In this document: positions 26,886-35,073 of the stretch, piece by piece
How positions within the stretch are numbered: the stretch's first letter is position 1
Layout of the letters: every line of letters begins with the position of its first letter
Assembly (NCBI GenBank): GCA_905215855.1
Contig: CAJMRT010000002.1
Coordinates: 1-64,000, forward strand
Direction of reading: 5' to 3'
DNA length: 64,000 nt
Source of the DNA: an uncultured bacterium
Lineage (GTDB): Bacteria; Bacillota; Clostridia; Oscillospirales; Acutalibacteraceae
The notes under the pieces: model-generated
What the model was told of the DNA's origin: nothing
Databases searched by the model: none
The model's input: only the letters and a program-made list of their open reading frames with translations
Translations under genes and position numbers: made by a program

Positions 26886-27347
26886 ATGGGTAATTTTATA
26901 AAGCAGTTTTTTGACATTAAATTTTGGAAGTTTATACTTGTCGGAATTTTAAACACGGTTGTAGGCATGGGACTTCAGTTTCTGTTCTTTAACCTCTGCG
27001 GATGGAACGAATGGATTTCGTCGCTTGTCGGCTACATTCTCGGCAGTATTTTAAGCTATTTTCTCAACAAATACTTCACATTCAAAAACAAGGACAAGGG
27101 CTGGAAGCCAATTGTTAAATTTGCACTCAATATTGCAGTATGCTACGGACTTGCCTACGGAATTGCAATTCCGCTCATCAGTATGCTCTGTACGGCAAAC
27201 TGCTGGACAATGTTCGGCTGGAGTGTTGAAAAGTTTGCAGGCAACTTCTCAATGATAGTAGGCGCATGCCTTTTTGTGGCATTCAACTACATCGGTCAGC
27301 GTTTCTTCGCTTTCAGAGAGAAAAAAGGAGAGAGCGGCAAGCAATAA
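26886..27347 (+). CDS. GtrA-family membrane protein (lipid-linked sugar flippase)
   Basis: 153 residues with four membrane segments, the GtrA layout. Typical family features: FWKFILVGILNTVVGMGLQF in the first helix, GYILGSILSYFLNKYFTFKN after the second, and a C-terminal GQRFFAFRE. GtrA proteins are thought to flip undecaprenyl-phosphate-sugar across the membrane. Coupled to the GT2 gene (start directly follows its stop), with YfhO encoded divergently upstream as the likely outer-face transferase. Confidence 0.9.
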   Translation: MGNFIKQFFDIKFWKFILVGILNTVVGMGLQFLFFNLCGWNEWISSLVGYILGSILSYFLNKYFTFKNKDKGWKPIVKFALNIAVCYGLAYGIAIPLISMLCTANCWTMFGWSVEKFAGNFSMIVGACLFVAFNYIGQRFFAFREKKGESGKQ

Positions 27348-27361
27348 TTTACAACAAACAA

Positions 27362-27399
27362 AAGGTCGGAAAAGCTTTTGCGCTCTCCGACCTTATTTT
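27362..27399. terminator. Bidirectional terminator between gtrA and fumarate hydratase
   Basis: Nine-bp stem AAGGTCGGA / TCCGACCTT extended by weaker pairs, T-rich on both sides, between convergent genes. Confidence 0.75.
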
Positions 27400-27416
27400 A
27401 ATTTAATGCCGCCGAA

Positions 27417-27968
27417 TTATGATTTTCTGTATTTTGGCGGTTCTGTTTCATAGACATTGTTGCCGTTGCTGTCGATTGCAACTATGCACGGGAAATCTTC
27501 AACCTCATATCTGCGAACAGCCTCTGTGCCTAAATCTTCATAGCAAAGAATCTCCTCGCTCTTGATGCTCTTGGCGATAAGTGCCGCCGCACCGCCGATT
27601 GCTACAAGATACACACCCTTGTTGCGAACAATCGCATCGACAACTTCTTTATTTCTTGCGCCTTTGCCTATCATTCCTTTGAGTCCGAGGTCAAGCAGTG
27701 ACGGAGCGTACTTATCCATACGATAGCTTGATGTCGGACCTGCAGGACCTACTGCATAACCGGGCTTTGCAGGGGCAGGACCAACATAATAGATAAGCTC
27801 GCCTTTGATGTCAACGGGAAGTTTTTCGCCCTTCTGAATCAATTCATAAAGTCTTTTGTGTGCGGCATCTCTGCCTGTTATGATTGAACCCGTGAGCAGA
27901 ACGCTGTCGCCTGCTTTGAGATTTTTTATATCTTCGTCCGTAATCGGAAGTGTAATTTTCTTTTCCAC
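27417..27968 (-). CDS. Fumarate hydratase class I, beta (C-terminal) subunit
   Basis: 183 residues, matching the C-terminal domain of iron-sulfur fumarases. Seen: LTGSIITGRDAAHKRL, the substrate-site region YVGPAPAKPGYAVGPAGPTS, LLDLGLKGMIGKG and VAIGGAAALIAKSIK. It pairs with the alpha subunit encoded 12 bases upstream to interconvert fumarate and malate; in fermenters this usually serves a reductive branch to succinate. The related L-tartrate dehydratase has the same architecture, so substrate is inferred from commonness. The ATG follows AGGAGGAAAAGC. Confidence 0.9.
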   Translation of the reverse strand: MEKKITLPITDEDIKNLKAGDSVLLTGSIITGRDAAHKRLYELIQKGEKLPVDIKGELIYYVGPAPAKPGYAVGPAGPTSSYRMDKYAPSLLDLGLKGMIGKGARNKEVVDAIVRNKGVYLVAIGGAAALIAKSIKSEEILCYEDLGTEAVRRYEVEDFPCIVAIDSNGNNVYETEPPKYRKS

Positions 27969-27980
27969 AGCTTTTCCTCC

Positions 27981-28832
27981 TCAGATTGTTGCACTTGCGT
28001 GTCTTGCGGCATGGCAACAGATGTTGACCGCAACAGGCATTCCTGCAATGTGTGTGGGTGAAGTTTCGATATTCACGCCGATTGCGGTTGTGTTACCGCC
28101 AAGTCCTGCGGGGCCGAAGCCCATTTTATTGATCTCGGCAAGGAGCTCGTCCTCAAGCTGTGCATAGCGTTCATCTTCATTTTTGGAATCAATCGGACGG
28201 AAGGTTGCTTTTTTTGCAAGCTGGGCGGCTCTTTCAAAAGTACCGCCGATTCCCACTCCGACTACCATAGGCGGACAGGGATTTGGACCTGCCTGAAAAA
28301 CAGTATCAAGAATAAACTGTTTAACACCCTCAATGCCCTTTGACGGAGTGAGCATTTTTATCTGCGACATATTTTCACTGCCGAAGCCCTTGCCACCGGC
28401 GGTAATTTTAATCTGATTTCCGCTGACGATTTTTGTGTGGATAATTGCAGGAGTGTTATCCTTTGTGTTGATTCTGTCAAAAACGGGGTCACTTACAACG
28501 CTCTTGCGAAGGTAGCCGTCAATATAGGCTCTGCGAACACCCTCGTTGACAGCCTCATCAAAACTGCCGTCCTCAATGACAACCTTATCGCCGTATTCAA
28601 CAAAGAGGACAGCCATACCCGTATCCTGACAAAGCGGAACTTCTTCACGAGCCGCAATTTTGTCGTTTTCGATAATCTGTGAAAGAACACTTTTGCCTAC
28701 AGGCGAGCTTTCGTTATCCCTTGCAGTTTCAAGGGCATTCATAATATCTTTGCCGATAAAATAGTTGCAGTCGGTAAACAGCTTTTTGACCGTGTCGCAA
28801 ACCGTCTGCGCCTTGATTTTTCTTATCTCCAT
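27981..28832 (-). CDS. Fumarate hydratase class I, alpha (N-terminal, Fe-S) subunit
   Basis: 283 residues, the [4Fe-4S] catalytic part. Seen: the cluster Cys in [33 protein letters not shown], the second Cys region [17 protein letters not shown], and a C-terminal Cys in [11 protein letters not shown]. An oxygen-sensitive dehydratase fits an anaerobe. The ATG at 28832 ([10 protein letters not shown]) has AAGGAG 9 bases upstream; extension to 28874 lacks a site and would overlap the promoter region. First gene of the two-gene operon. Confidence 0.92.
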   Translation of the reverse strand: MEIRKIKAQTVCDTVKKLFTDCNYFIGKDIMNALETARDNESSPVGKSVLSQIIENDKIAAREEVPLCQDTGMAVLFVEYGDKVVIEDGSFDEAVNEGVRRAYIDGYLRKSVVSDPVFDRINTKDNTPAIIHTKIVSGNQIKITAGGKGFGSENMSQIKMLTPSKGIEGVKQFILDTVFQAGPNPCPPMVVGVGIGGTFERAAQLAKKATFRPIDSKNEDERYAQLEDELLAEINKMGFGPAGLGGNTTAIGVNIETSPTHIAGMPVAVNICCHAARHASATI

Positions 28833-28879
28833 ATCCGAACTCCTTAATGTAAATTTAGCACTGTAATTTAACACTATAC

Positions 28880-28908
28880 ATTATAATTTATTTTCAACGG
28901 TATTTCAA
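28880..28908 (-). promoter_or_regulatory. Promoter of the fumarate hydratase operon
   Basis: Minus-strand TTGAAA (28908-28903), 17-base spacer, TATAAT (28885-28880), about 40 bases before the alpha-subunit ATG. Confidence 0.75.
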
Positions 28909-28971
28909 TAAGAAATGAAATGTGGTATAATCATTTTAACGGATTGTTATAATAATTGCAATTTGAGCCGT

Positions 28972-28996
28972 GCGGGCGGATGATATCCGCCCCTAC
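28972..28996 (+). repeat. REP-like palindrome, family A copy 4
   Basis: GCGGGCGGATGATATCCGCCC then CTAC: the arms are fully complementary here (compensating changes relative to the other copies), which argues that the hairpin is maintained. Confidence 0.75.
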
Positions 28997-29120
28997 AGAT
29001 ACTTCACCAACAAAATTGAAAATTAACATAATTTTATCACATTCGGATGATAGAGTAACAGTCGGAATACACTGCGTCTTAACCGACGCTTATAATTTTA
29101 ATAAAAGGGGCGTACAAAAA

Positions 29121-29804
29121 ATGAGCAGGATACTTGTTGTTGACGATGAGGCAAGAATCAGACAGATTATCAGAAAATATGCCGAATTTGAGGGCTTTGA
29201 GGTTGAAGAAGCCGTTGACGGTATGCAGGCAATTGAAATTTGCCGTAAAGAGGACTTTGACCTTATCATAATGGATGTTATGATGCCTGAGCTTGACGGC
29301 TTTTCCGCTTGCAGGGAAATCAGAAAATTCAAGAAAACACCTATCATTATGCTTTCGGCAAGAGGTGAGGAGTACGATAAAATTCACGGCTTTGAGCTTG
29401 GCAGTGACGACTATGTTGTTAAGCCGTTCTCACCAAAGGAGCTTATGATGCGTGTTAATGCCGTAATTAAGCGTTCACAAGGCGCTCAGAACGAAGAGAA
29501 TGCGAAAAAGGATGTATTTACATACGAAGGTCTTTCGGTTGATTTCTCAGCCAGAATCGTTACAATTGACGGCAAAAGAATTGAGATGACGCCAAAGGAA
29601 TATGAACTCTTTTTCTATATGGTAAAAAACAAAGGACTTGCACTCACCCGTGAAAAGCTTATAAGTGAGGTCTGGGGCTACGACTTCTTCGGTGACGAAA
29701 GAACGCTTGACACACACATTAAGCTTCTCAGAAAGAGCCTTGGCGAATACAGCAGATGCATTGTAACGCTTCGAGGGGTGGGTTACCGTTTTGAAACGAT
29801 CTAA
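29121..29804 (+). CDS. OmpR/PhoB-family response regulator
   Basis: 227 residues. Receiver domain 1-120 with Asp8-Asp9, phospho-acceptor Asp52 in IIMDVMMPE, Ser/Ala switch in MLSARGEEYDK and the conserved lysine in YVVKPFSPKEL. A winged-helix domain follows (about 130-226) with EMTPKEYELFFYM, GYDFFGDERTLDTHIKLLR and TLRGVGYRFE. The ATG at 29121 has AAGGGG 11 bases upstream; a longer reading from 28956 would start within the repeat and was rejected. Overlaps the kinase gene by 14 bases, so they form a two-component pair; the signal is unknown. Confidence 0.93.
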   Translation: MSRILVVDDEARIRQIIRKYAEFEGFEVEEAVDGMQAIEICRKEDFDLIIMDVMMPELDGFSACREIRKFKKTPIIMLSARGEEYDKIHGFELGSDDYVVKPFSPKELMMRVNAVIKRSQGAQNEENAKKDVFTYEGLSVDFSARIVTIDGKRIEMTPKEYELFFYMVKNKGLALTREKLISEVWGYDFFGDERTLDTHIKLLRKSLGEYSRCIVTLRGVGYRFETI

Positions 29805-31362
29805 CAAACGATTTGACCGCCATTATCTGCCGTTGAACTTCAAGCTGTTATGCTATTTTCTTCTGTTCGGATTTGCAATTGTGGTCGTGTTGTGGGTGTT
29901 CCAGACTTTTTTTCTTGAATCGTTCTACACGGCAACAAAATCTTCACAGGTTGAAAAGAACGCACAGGTTATTTCAAGGTCGATTGAAGAAAACAAAAAC
30001 GCTCTCGGAACGATTGAAAATGTTGCAAGCTACAATTCACTTTCGGTATATGTTTACGATTCAACTTCTCTTTTCACATTGAAGTATTGTTGCGAATATG
30101 ACAACCCCGTTTCAAACCTGAATTTTCAGTATCACGATGTCTATTCCTATTACAAGCTGGCGGAGGAAAATGACGGACATTATATGTTCATCACAAGCAA
30201 CTACAAAGAGGACAGCATTAAAGGCAAGTTTGAGCGACAGTTTTTTGAGGAATATTCCTCATCCGACACAGCCGAGAGGAATACCGTTCGGTATGCTTCC
30301 GCTCCCGATAAAAATGTTCAAAATATGGTTTACACCGACATTATCAATCTGCAGGACGGCAGCGAATGCTTTTTGATTGTAACATCGTCAATCACACCGC
30401 TGACTAACACGGTTGAAATCGTCCGTGACCAGCTTGCAATAGTTTCGGTTGTGTTTGTGCTTCTAGCCGTTATAATTTCGCTTTACGCAAGCTACAGAAT
30501 TGCTAAACCGATTTCTAAGACAAACACGGCGGCAAAGGAGCTTGCAAAGAAAAACTATGATGTTGACTTTAACGCAAGAGGATATCTTGAGGTTGAGGAA
30601 CTCAACGAAACGCTGAACTACGCAAAAACGGAGCTTGCCGCAACCGAAAAGCTGCAAAAAGAACTTATTGCCAACATCTCGCACGATTTGAGAACACCGC
30701 TGACAATGATTACGGGCTACGGTGAGGTTATGCGTGACCTGCCCGGTGAAAACACTCCCGAAAATATTCAGATTATTATCGATGAGGCAACAAGACTTTC
30801 AACACTTGTCAACGATTTGCTTGACCTTTCAAAGATTCAATCGGGTTCAATTCAACCCGAAAAATCGGAATTCTGTCTTACCGACAGCATCAAGAATATT
30901 TTCACAAGGTACGCAAAGCTCAAGGAACAGGACGGATATAACATTCTGTTCGAGAGTGACGAAGATGTTTACATTTTTGCCGATGAACTGAAAATGTCAC
31001 AGGTAATCTATAATCTTGTGAACAATGCTGTCAATTATGCCGGCGAAGACAAAACCGTTATTGTAACGCAAAAGGTAAACGGCAAAAAGGTTCTCATTGA
31101 GGTAACGGATCACGGTGACGGCATTCCTCCCGAAAAGCTTGAATACATCTGGGATCGTTACTACAAGGTTGACAAGGAGCATAAGCGTGGCGTTATCGGC
31201 ACGGGACTCGGCTTGTCAATAGTCAAGGGCATTCTTGACAGCCACCAAGCAAGGTACGGCGTTCGCAGTACACTCGGCAAAGGCAGTACATTCTGGTTTG
31301 AACTCGACATTGTTTCCGTGAAAAAACGAAACAAAAAGAATTCTGACGAAAATAAAGAATAA
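29791..31362 (+). CDS. Sensor histidine kinase (HAMP, HisKA, HATPase)
   Basis: 523 residues. Membrane segment at about 22-44, an extracellular sensor region of about 170 residues with no recognised fold, second segment at about 215-237, HAMP (about 240-290), phospho-acceptor His298 in NISHDLRTPLTMI, and an ATPase domain with VIYNLVNNAVNYAG, DHGDGIPPEKLEYIWD and GTGLGLSIVKGI. The start is TTG at 29791, inside the regulator gene, with GAGGGGTGGG upstream; the overlap implies translational coupling. The layout resembles PhoR/WalK-type envelope sensors; the ligand cannot be read from sequence. Confidence 0.92.
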   Translation: MKRSNKRFDRHYLPLNFKLLCYFLLFGFAIVVVLWVFQTFFLESFYTATKSSQVEKNAQVISRSIEENKNALGTIENVASYNSLSVYVYDSTSLFTLKYCCEYDNPVSNLNFQYHDVYSYYKLAEENDGHYMFITSNYKEDSIKGKFERQFFEEYSSSDTAERNTVRYASAPDKNVQNMVYTDIINLQDGSECFLIVTSSITPLTNTVEIVRDQLAIVSVVFVLLAVIISLYASYRIAKPISKTNTAAKELAKKNYDVDFNARGYLEVEELNETLNYAKTELAATEKLQKELIANISHDLRTPLTMITGYGEVMRDLPGENTPENIQIIIDEATRLSTLVNDLLDLSKIQSGSIQPEKSEFCLTDSIKNIFTRYAKLKEQDGYNILFESDEDVYIFADELKMSQVIYNLVNNAVNYAGEDKTVIVTQKVNGKKVLIEVTDHGDGIPPEKLEYIWDRYYKVDKEHKRGVIGTGLGLSIVKGILDSHQARYGVRSTLGKGSTFWFELDIVSVKKRNKKNSDENKE

Positions 31363-31367
31363 ACAAT

Positions 31368-31403
31368 AAATCCCGAACACGGTAAAATGTGTTCGGGATT
31401 TGT
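31368..31403. terminator. Terminator between the kinase and the FliB-like gene
   Basis: Perfect 13-bp stem AAATCCCGAACAC / GTGTTCGGGATTT with an 8-base loop, T-rich on both strands, between convergent genes. Confidence 0.8.
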
Positions 31404-32441
31404 TTATAAAACACCTATTAAATTGTCGGTTGAAAAAAGGGGATTGAAGATAAATTCATCTTCTAGGAGTTCGCCGTTTTCATAGGAATGTTCAACCTCT
31501 TTTGAATATCCCTGCAGAATTTTCACAACTTCGGCTTGAGTAGGATTATTGGGCCTTTCGAGTTCATAGGCGGCCACTATGTATGCACAGACCATTCGCT
31601 TGATTGTGGATATGACATTAAAACTGTCGATTGCGGAAAGGTAATATCTGCGGACATAGTAGTCAAGATAGGCGGTAAGCGGTCTGTCAAAACGGCTTGA
31701 CAGCATATTATTTTTTGCAAAATCGGCGGTTGCTTCAAGCTCACATAACCAATCCTTACTCATGATATCAAGGGTTTTGTGCAAATCAAAAATAAATGAT
31801 GCATCTTTGCAGCTTTGCTTTTTATATTCATCTGTCGGCATAGCCGTGATATCAAAAATTTCATCGTCAAGCATATTCTGCACACGCTCGTTGAAGGCAA
31901 GAAGTCTGCACAATCTTTCGGACAAGGACATTTTGCAGTCTGAGAGAATTTCAAAAGTGCGTTTTCTTGCAGAGAGCAGAAAATTCATCTCGGTTGTGCT
32001 GTAATCGGTCTGTGAGTCCTGCGGAATATCGGTTGCAAAGCCTGTGTCAAAATCCGACTCAAGCATGAGCCTTGCCGCCTCGGGACAGGCAAACGAGAGC
32101 GTATGTTCACAAAAAGCGGTGTAGTCCTGAGTGATTCTCGGAAATTCCTTACAGGTGTGACAAAGGTGATTTTCGCCGAGGTTGATGTAAATGTCGCACA
32201 GCATATCGCTGTTCCAGAACGGGCATTTTTCACCTTGCCTGATGAAAATTCTGTCGCCGTCCTCGTCAATTGTCATAAGCGACCTGAGCCTGTCGCCAAA
32301 CTCGCCTTTGACTGTATTATAAAAATCAAAGCTTGTATCATCGACAACAACATCCCAGTCCCTGCAACAGCTGTCGGGACAGAGGTTCGCAATGCATCTG
32401 AATTTTTCGCAGTATTTCGGGAAGTAGTGTTTCATAGTCAT
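31404..32441 (-). CDS. FliB-like Cys-cluster protein (flagellin lysine-N-methylase family)
   Basis: 345 residues. The N-terminus has a dense Cys motif (RCIANLCPDSCCRDWDV), then EKCPFWNSDMLCDIY and HLCHTCKEFPR, the pattern of the FliB/YkgJ iron-sulfur-like family. Salmonella FliB methylates flagellin lysines, but no flagellar gene is in this window and many clostridial members occur without flagella nearby, so the substrate is open. Its ATG at 32441 overlaps the stop of the upstream Nif11-like gene (ATGA), so the two are translated together. ATGs at 32447 and 32435 are alternatives. Confidence 0.75.
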   Translation of the reverse strand: MTMKHYFPKYCEKFRCIANLCPDSCCRDWDVVVDDTSFDFYNTVKGEFGDRLRSLMTIDEDGDRIFIRQGEKCPFWNSDMLCDIYINLGENHLCHTCKEFPRITQDYTAFCEHTLSFACPEAARLMLESDFDTGFATDIPQDSQTDYSTTEMNFLLSARKRTFEILSDCKMSLSERLCRLLAFNERVQNMLDDEIFDITAMPTDEYKKQSCKDASFIFDLHKTLDIMSKDWLCELEATADFAKNNMLSSRFDRPLTAYLDYYVRRYYLSAIDSFNVISTIKRMVCAYIVAAYELERPNNPTQAEVVKILQGYSKEVEHSYENGELLEDEFIFNPLFSTDNLIGVL

Positions 32442-32716
32442 GTCCATTTCAATGTAAGAATAAATTGCTCGTAGGCATCGTCCCAGCCGTCAATTGCGTT
32501 CACTCCGCCTCCGTTCACACTGCGAAGCTTGGTGTCGCTTTCGTCAAGTCCGAGTGCAAACAGCTCGCCTGCACTGATTTTGTACCCGAGCGATCGGCAG
32601 AGGGAACAGAAGTTGTCAATCGGATTTTCGCTCTGTTCGGTTTTCAGAAGTTTTTCTTTAAGCTCTGCGTTGCTTTTGGCGTCACAGAGAAGTCGGTCAA
32701 GCTCTTCCCGTATCAT
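32438..32716 (-). CDS. Small Nif11-like protein with Gly-Gly-Gly motif
   Basis: 92 residues from the ATG at 32716, which has GGTGAT 5 bases upstream. Residues 1-70 are helical and acidic (MIREELDRLLCDAKSNAEL, CRSLGYKISAGELFALGL), resembling the Nif11-type leader fold: a Gly-Tyr turn followed by a second helix. It then has SVNGGG and a 21-residue tail rich in Asp and Trp. Nif11-like leaders precede double-glycine cleavage sites in some ribosomal natural products, but the tail has no Cys and few Ser/Thr, and no transporter or known maturase adjoins. The similarity is by eye; function unknown. Overlaps the FliB-like gene. Confidence 0.6.
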   Translation of the reverse strand: MIREELDRLLCDAKSNAELKEKLLKTEQSENPIDNFCSLCRSLGYKISAGELFALGLDESDTKLRSVNGGGVNAIDGWDDAYEQFILTLKWT

Positions 32717-32746
32717 AAAATCACCACGAATAAAATGAAGTTTCAT

Positions 32747-32777
32747 AAAAACGGACCGCCCAAAAATGAACGGTCCG
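32747..32777 (-). terminator. Terminator after the 51-residue membrane protein gene
   Basis: Stem CGGACCG / CGGTCCG with a 12-base loop, followed on the minus strand by TTTTT. Confidence 0.75.
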
Positions 32778-32805
32778 CATTCGGCTTTTAAGATTTACTC
32801 AATAA

Positions 32806-32961
32806 TTACTCAATTGAGCTGTCGAGGTATTCCATAAGCTCCTCGTCATCTTTTTTCTGCTTATCCTTAACGATAAAGAACGCTGTGAGAGCAGCAGAAA
32901 GAGCTGCAACTGCAGAGATGATACCGATAATTAAAGCCCATCTGCACTTATGATTTTTCAT
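32806..32961 (-). CDS. Small single-pass membrane protein (51 residues)
   Basis: The ATG at 32961 is preceded by GGAGGCGAC at good spacing, and the frame ends with TAA at 32806. Sequence layout: basic N-terminus MKNHKCRWA, one membrane helix (ALIIGIISAVAALSAALTAF), then KDKQKKDDEELMEYLDSSIE, a charged acidic tail. It has its own terminator downstream, so it is a deliberate small gene, not chance. No function recognised. Confidence 0.75.
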   Translation of the reverse strand: MKNHKCRWALIIGIISAVAALSAALTAFFIVKDKQKKDDEELMEYLDSSIE

Positions 32962-33062
32962 ATTCTGTCGCCTCCAAATTTTGTATGCTTGTATGGCAGT
33001 AGTATCTGCCGTATCTTTATTTATATTCTAACAGTTTTTACAAAAATGTCAACAGAACAAAA

Positions 33063-33091
33063 TAAAAAAGCAGAGAATATTCTCTGCTTTT
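33063..33091 (-). terminator. Terminator after rpsT
   Basis: A perfect palindrome AAAAGCAGAGAAT / ATTCTCTGCTTTT followed by TTTTTTATTT on the minus strand. Confidence 0.85.
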
Positions 33092-33113
33092 AAGCCTGTA
33101 AGATTTATTGCAC

Positions 33114-33374
33114 TTATGCTGATGCGTTAAGTCTTTTAGCAAGTGATGATTTGCTTCTTGCTGCAGTGTTCTTGTGAAGAATACCCTTAGCTGCTGCCTG
33201 GTCAATTTTCTTAATAGCAAGACGAACTGCCTCTGTTTTGTTGTCAGCGTTAGTGTCAACTGCGTAATAAGCCTTCTTTACAGCTGTTCTGAGAGCAGAT
33301 TTTGTAGCTTTGTTACGAGCAGTCTTTGTAGCAATAACTTTAACACGCTTTTTAGCAGATTTGATGTTTGGCAT
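33114..33374 (-). CDS. rpsT: 30S ribosomal protein S20
   Basis: 86 residues, very basic and Ala-rich, starting [19 protein letters not shown] as in bacterial S20, and containing [19 protein letters not shown] near the C-terminus. It binds 16S rRNA early in small-subunit assembly. AAGGAGGTGG lies before the ATG. Monocistronic, with its own promoter and terminator. In E. coli S20 represses its own translation; nothing in this leader shows that directly. Confidence 0.97.
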   Translation of the reverse strand: MPNIKSAKKRVKVIATKTARNKATKSALRTAVKKAYYAVDTNADNKTEAVRLAIKKIDQAAAKGILHKNTAARSKSSLAKRLNASA

Positions 33375-33411
33375 TGTCCCACCTCCTTAAAGTATCGGTC
33401 ATATAGGAATT

Positions 33412-33440
33412 ATGATAGCACAAGAATGTGCAAAAATCAA
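33412..33440 (-). promoter_or_regulatory. Promoter of rpsT
   Basis: Minus-strand TTGATT (33440-33435), 17-base spacer, TATCAT (33417-33412), about 35 bases before the start codon. Confidence 0.7.
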
Positions 33441-33580
33441 GTCTTTTTACAAAAAAAGTTGGATTTTATGCGGATTTTATCGGTTTTCTCTGTTCCGCAA
33501 CAACATCTTGTGTATTGATTTTTTCATTTATCTATATGCTGTAACAGAAAAATAACAGAAATTTTCCTGTCGCATAAATT

Positions 33581-34306
33581 TTATATGTTTACGGTAATTT
33601 TGTCAAGCAATTCTCCCACTTTTTCACGGAACACAAGATTTGCGTTCTTGTCCATCGGAGTGGGATCACGGTTGATAAGCACAAGATTATCGCCGCCGAA
33701 ATAACGGATAAACCCAGCCGCCGGATAGACCGTGAGGCTTGTGCCGGCAATAATCAGCGTGTCAGCCTTTGAAATTGCGTTGACCGCACCCGTTACCGTG
33801 CTGTCGTCAAGTCCCTCTTCATAAAGCACAACATCGGGTTTTATAATACCTCCGCAAGTGCATTTGGGAATATCGGCAGAGTTCTTGATAAACTCTGCAT
33901 CATAGAACCTGCCGCACTTTGTGCAGTAGTTGCGAAGAACACTTCCGTGCAGCTCATAAACACGCTTACTGCCCGCCGCCTGATGAAGTCCGTCAATGTT
34001 CTGGGTGACAACAGCCGAAAGCTTTCCCGCCTTTTCAAGCTCTGCAAGCTTATAGTGCGCCTTGTTCGGCTTTTTGTCAAGGCAGAGCATTTTGTCACGG
34101 TAAAAGCGGAAGAACTCGCTTGTTTTGTGAACAAAAAATGTGTGGCTCAAAATCTGTTCGGGCGGATAATCGTACTTTTGATTGTACAGACCGTCAACAC
34201 TTCGGAAGTCGGGAATTCCGCTTTCTGTAGAAACTCCCGCACCGCCGAAAAATACTATTCTTTTGCTTTTGTCAATTACGCTTTGAAGTTCTTCGAGTGT
34301 ACTCAC
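33581..34306 (-). CDS. cobB: NAD-dependent protein deacylase (sirtuin, Sir2 family)
   Basis: Removes acyl groups from protein lysines using NAD. 241 residues. Seen: NAD site GGAGVSTESGIPDFRS (21-36), VVTQNIDGLHQAAG, catalytic His120 in YELHGS, zinc ligands Cys128, Cys131, Cys149 and Cys151, and the late IIAGTSLTVYPAAG. The start is GTG at 34306, overlapping the trpA stop by 3 bases, so it is the last gene of the trp operon and falls under the Trp T-box. Whether it deacylates Trp enzymes or rides along is unknown. Confidence 0.93.
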   Translation of the reverse strand: MSTLEELQSVIDKSKRIVFFGGAGVSTESGIPDFRSVDGLYNQKYDYPPEQILSHTFFVHKTSEFFRFYRDKMLCLDKKPNKAHYKLAELEKAGKLSAVVTQNIDGLHQAAGSKRVYELHGSVLRNYCTKCGRFYDAEFIKNSADIPKCTCGGIIKPDVVLYEEGLDDSTVTGAVNAISKADTLIIAGTSLTVYPAAGFIRYFGGDNLVLINRDPTPMDKNANLVFREKVGELLDKITVNI

Positions 34307-35073
34307 GAAATCGCTTCCTTCATACTTCTAACATAGTCGCAAACAGGCTTAACGCTGTCTTTGCCGTACTTTGCAACAATTTTCACAATTGCAGAACCAA
34401 CGATAACACCGTCTGCACTTTCGCTCATTTTCTTTGCCTGCTCCGGAGTTGAAATGCCGAAGCCGATTGCACACGGAATATCCTTTACTGACTTAACAAG
34501 TCTTACCATTTCGCCTACATCGGTTGTGATTTCACTTCTTACGCCTGTAACGCCCATTGATGAAACGCAGTATACAAAGCCCTCTGCCTCTTTTGCAATC
34601 ATCTTGATTCTCTCGTGAGATGTAGGAGCGATAAGAGAAATTACATCAATACCGTATTTTCCGCTGTAATCGGTAAGCTCGTGCTTTTCTTCATACGGTG
34701 TGTCGGGAACGATAACTGCGGAGATTCCGCACTCCTGACACTTTGCCATAAATCTTTCCGTACCGTATACGAAAATCGGATTCATATAGGTCATAACGGC
34801 AAGAACGGCGTCAATCTGCGGACGGATACGCTTTACCATATCAAAGATTTTGTCGGTTGTTGTGCCTGCCGAAAGAGAACGGAGGTCAGCCTCCTGAATT
34901 ACAACACCCTCGGCAATCGGGTCTGAAAACGGAATACCGATTTCGATGATATCGGCACCGTTTTTGCTCATTTCAATAAGAAGCTTTTCTGTTGTTTCAA
35001 GGTCAGGGTCACCCGCTGTTACAAACGGGATGAACGCCTTGCCGTTTTGGAATGCAGATTTAATATCAGTCAT
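34303..35073 (-). CDS. trpA: Tryptophan synthase alpha chain
   Basis: Cleaves indole-3-glycerol phosphate to indole and glyceraldehyde-3-phosphate; the indole channels to TrpB. 256 residues. Seen: [17 protein letters not shown], catalytic Glu in [16 protein letters not shown] with its Asp partner, and the phosphate-binding [13 protein letters not shown] with VIVGSAIVK. The ATG at 35073 lies 8 bases inside trpB and has GGGGAGGAT upstream; an upstream in-frame ATG at 35121 was rejected because it lies deep in trpB. Confidence 0.96.
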   Translation of the reverse strand: MTDIKSAFQNGKAFIPFVTAGDPDLETTEKLLIEMSKNGADIIEIGIPFSDPIAEGVVIQEADLRSLSAGTTTDKIFDMVKRIRPQIDAVLAVMTYMNPIFVYGTERFMAKCQECGISAVIVPDTPYEEKHELTDYSGKYGIDVISLIAPTSHERIKMIAKEAEGFVYCVSSMGVTGVRSEITTDVGEMVRLVKSVKDIPCAIGFGISTPEQAKKMSESADGVIVGSAIVKIVAKYGKDSVKPVCDYVRSMKEAIS

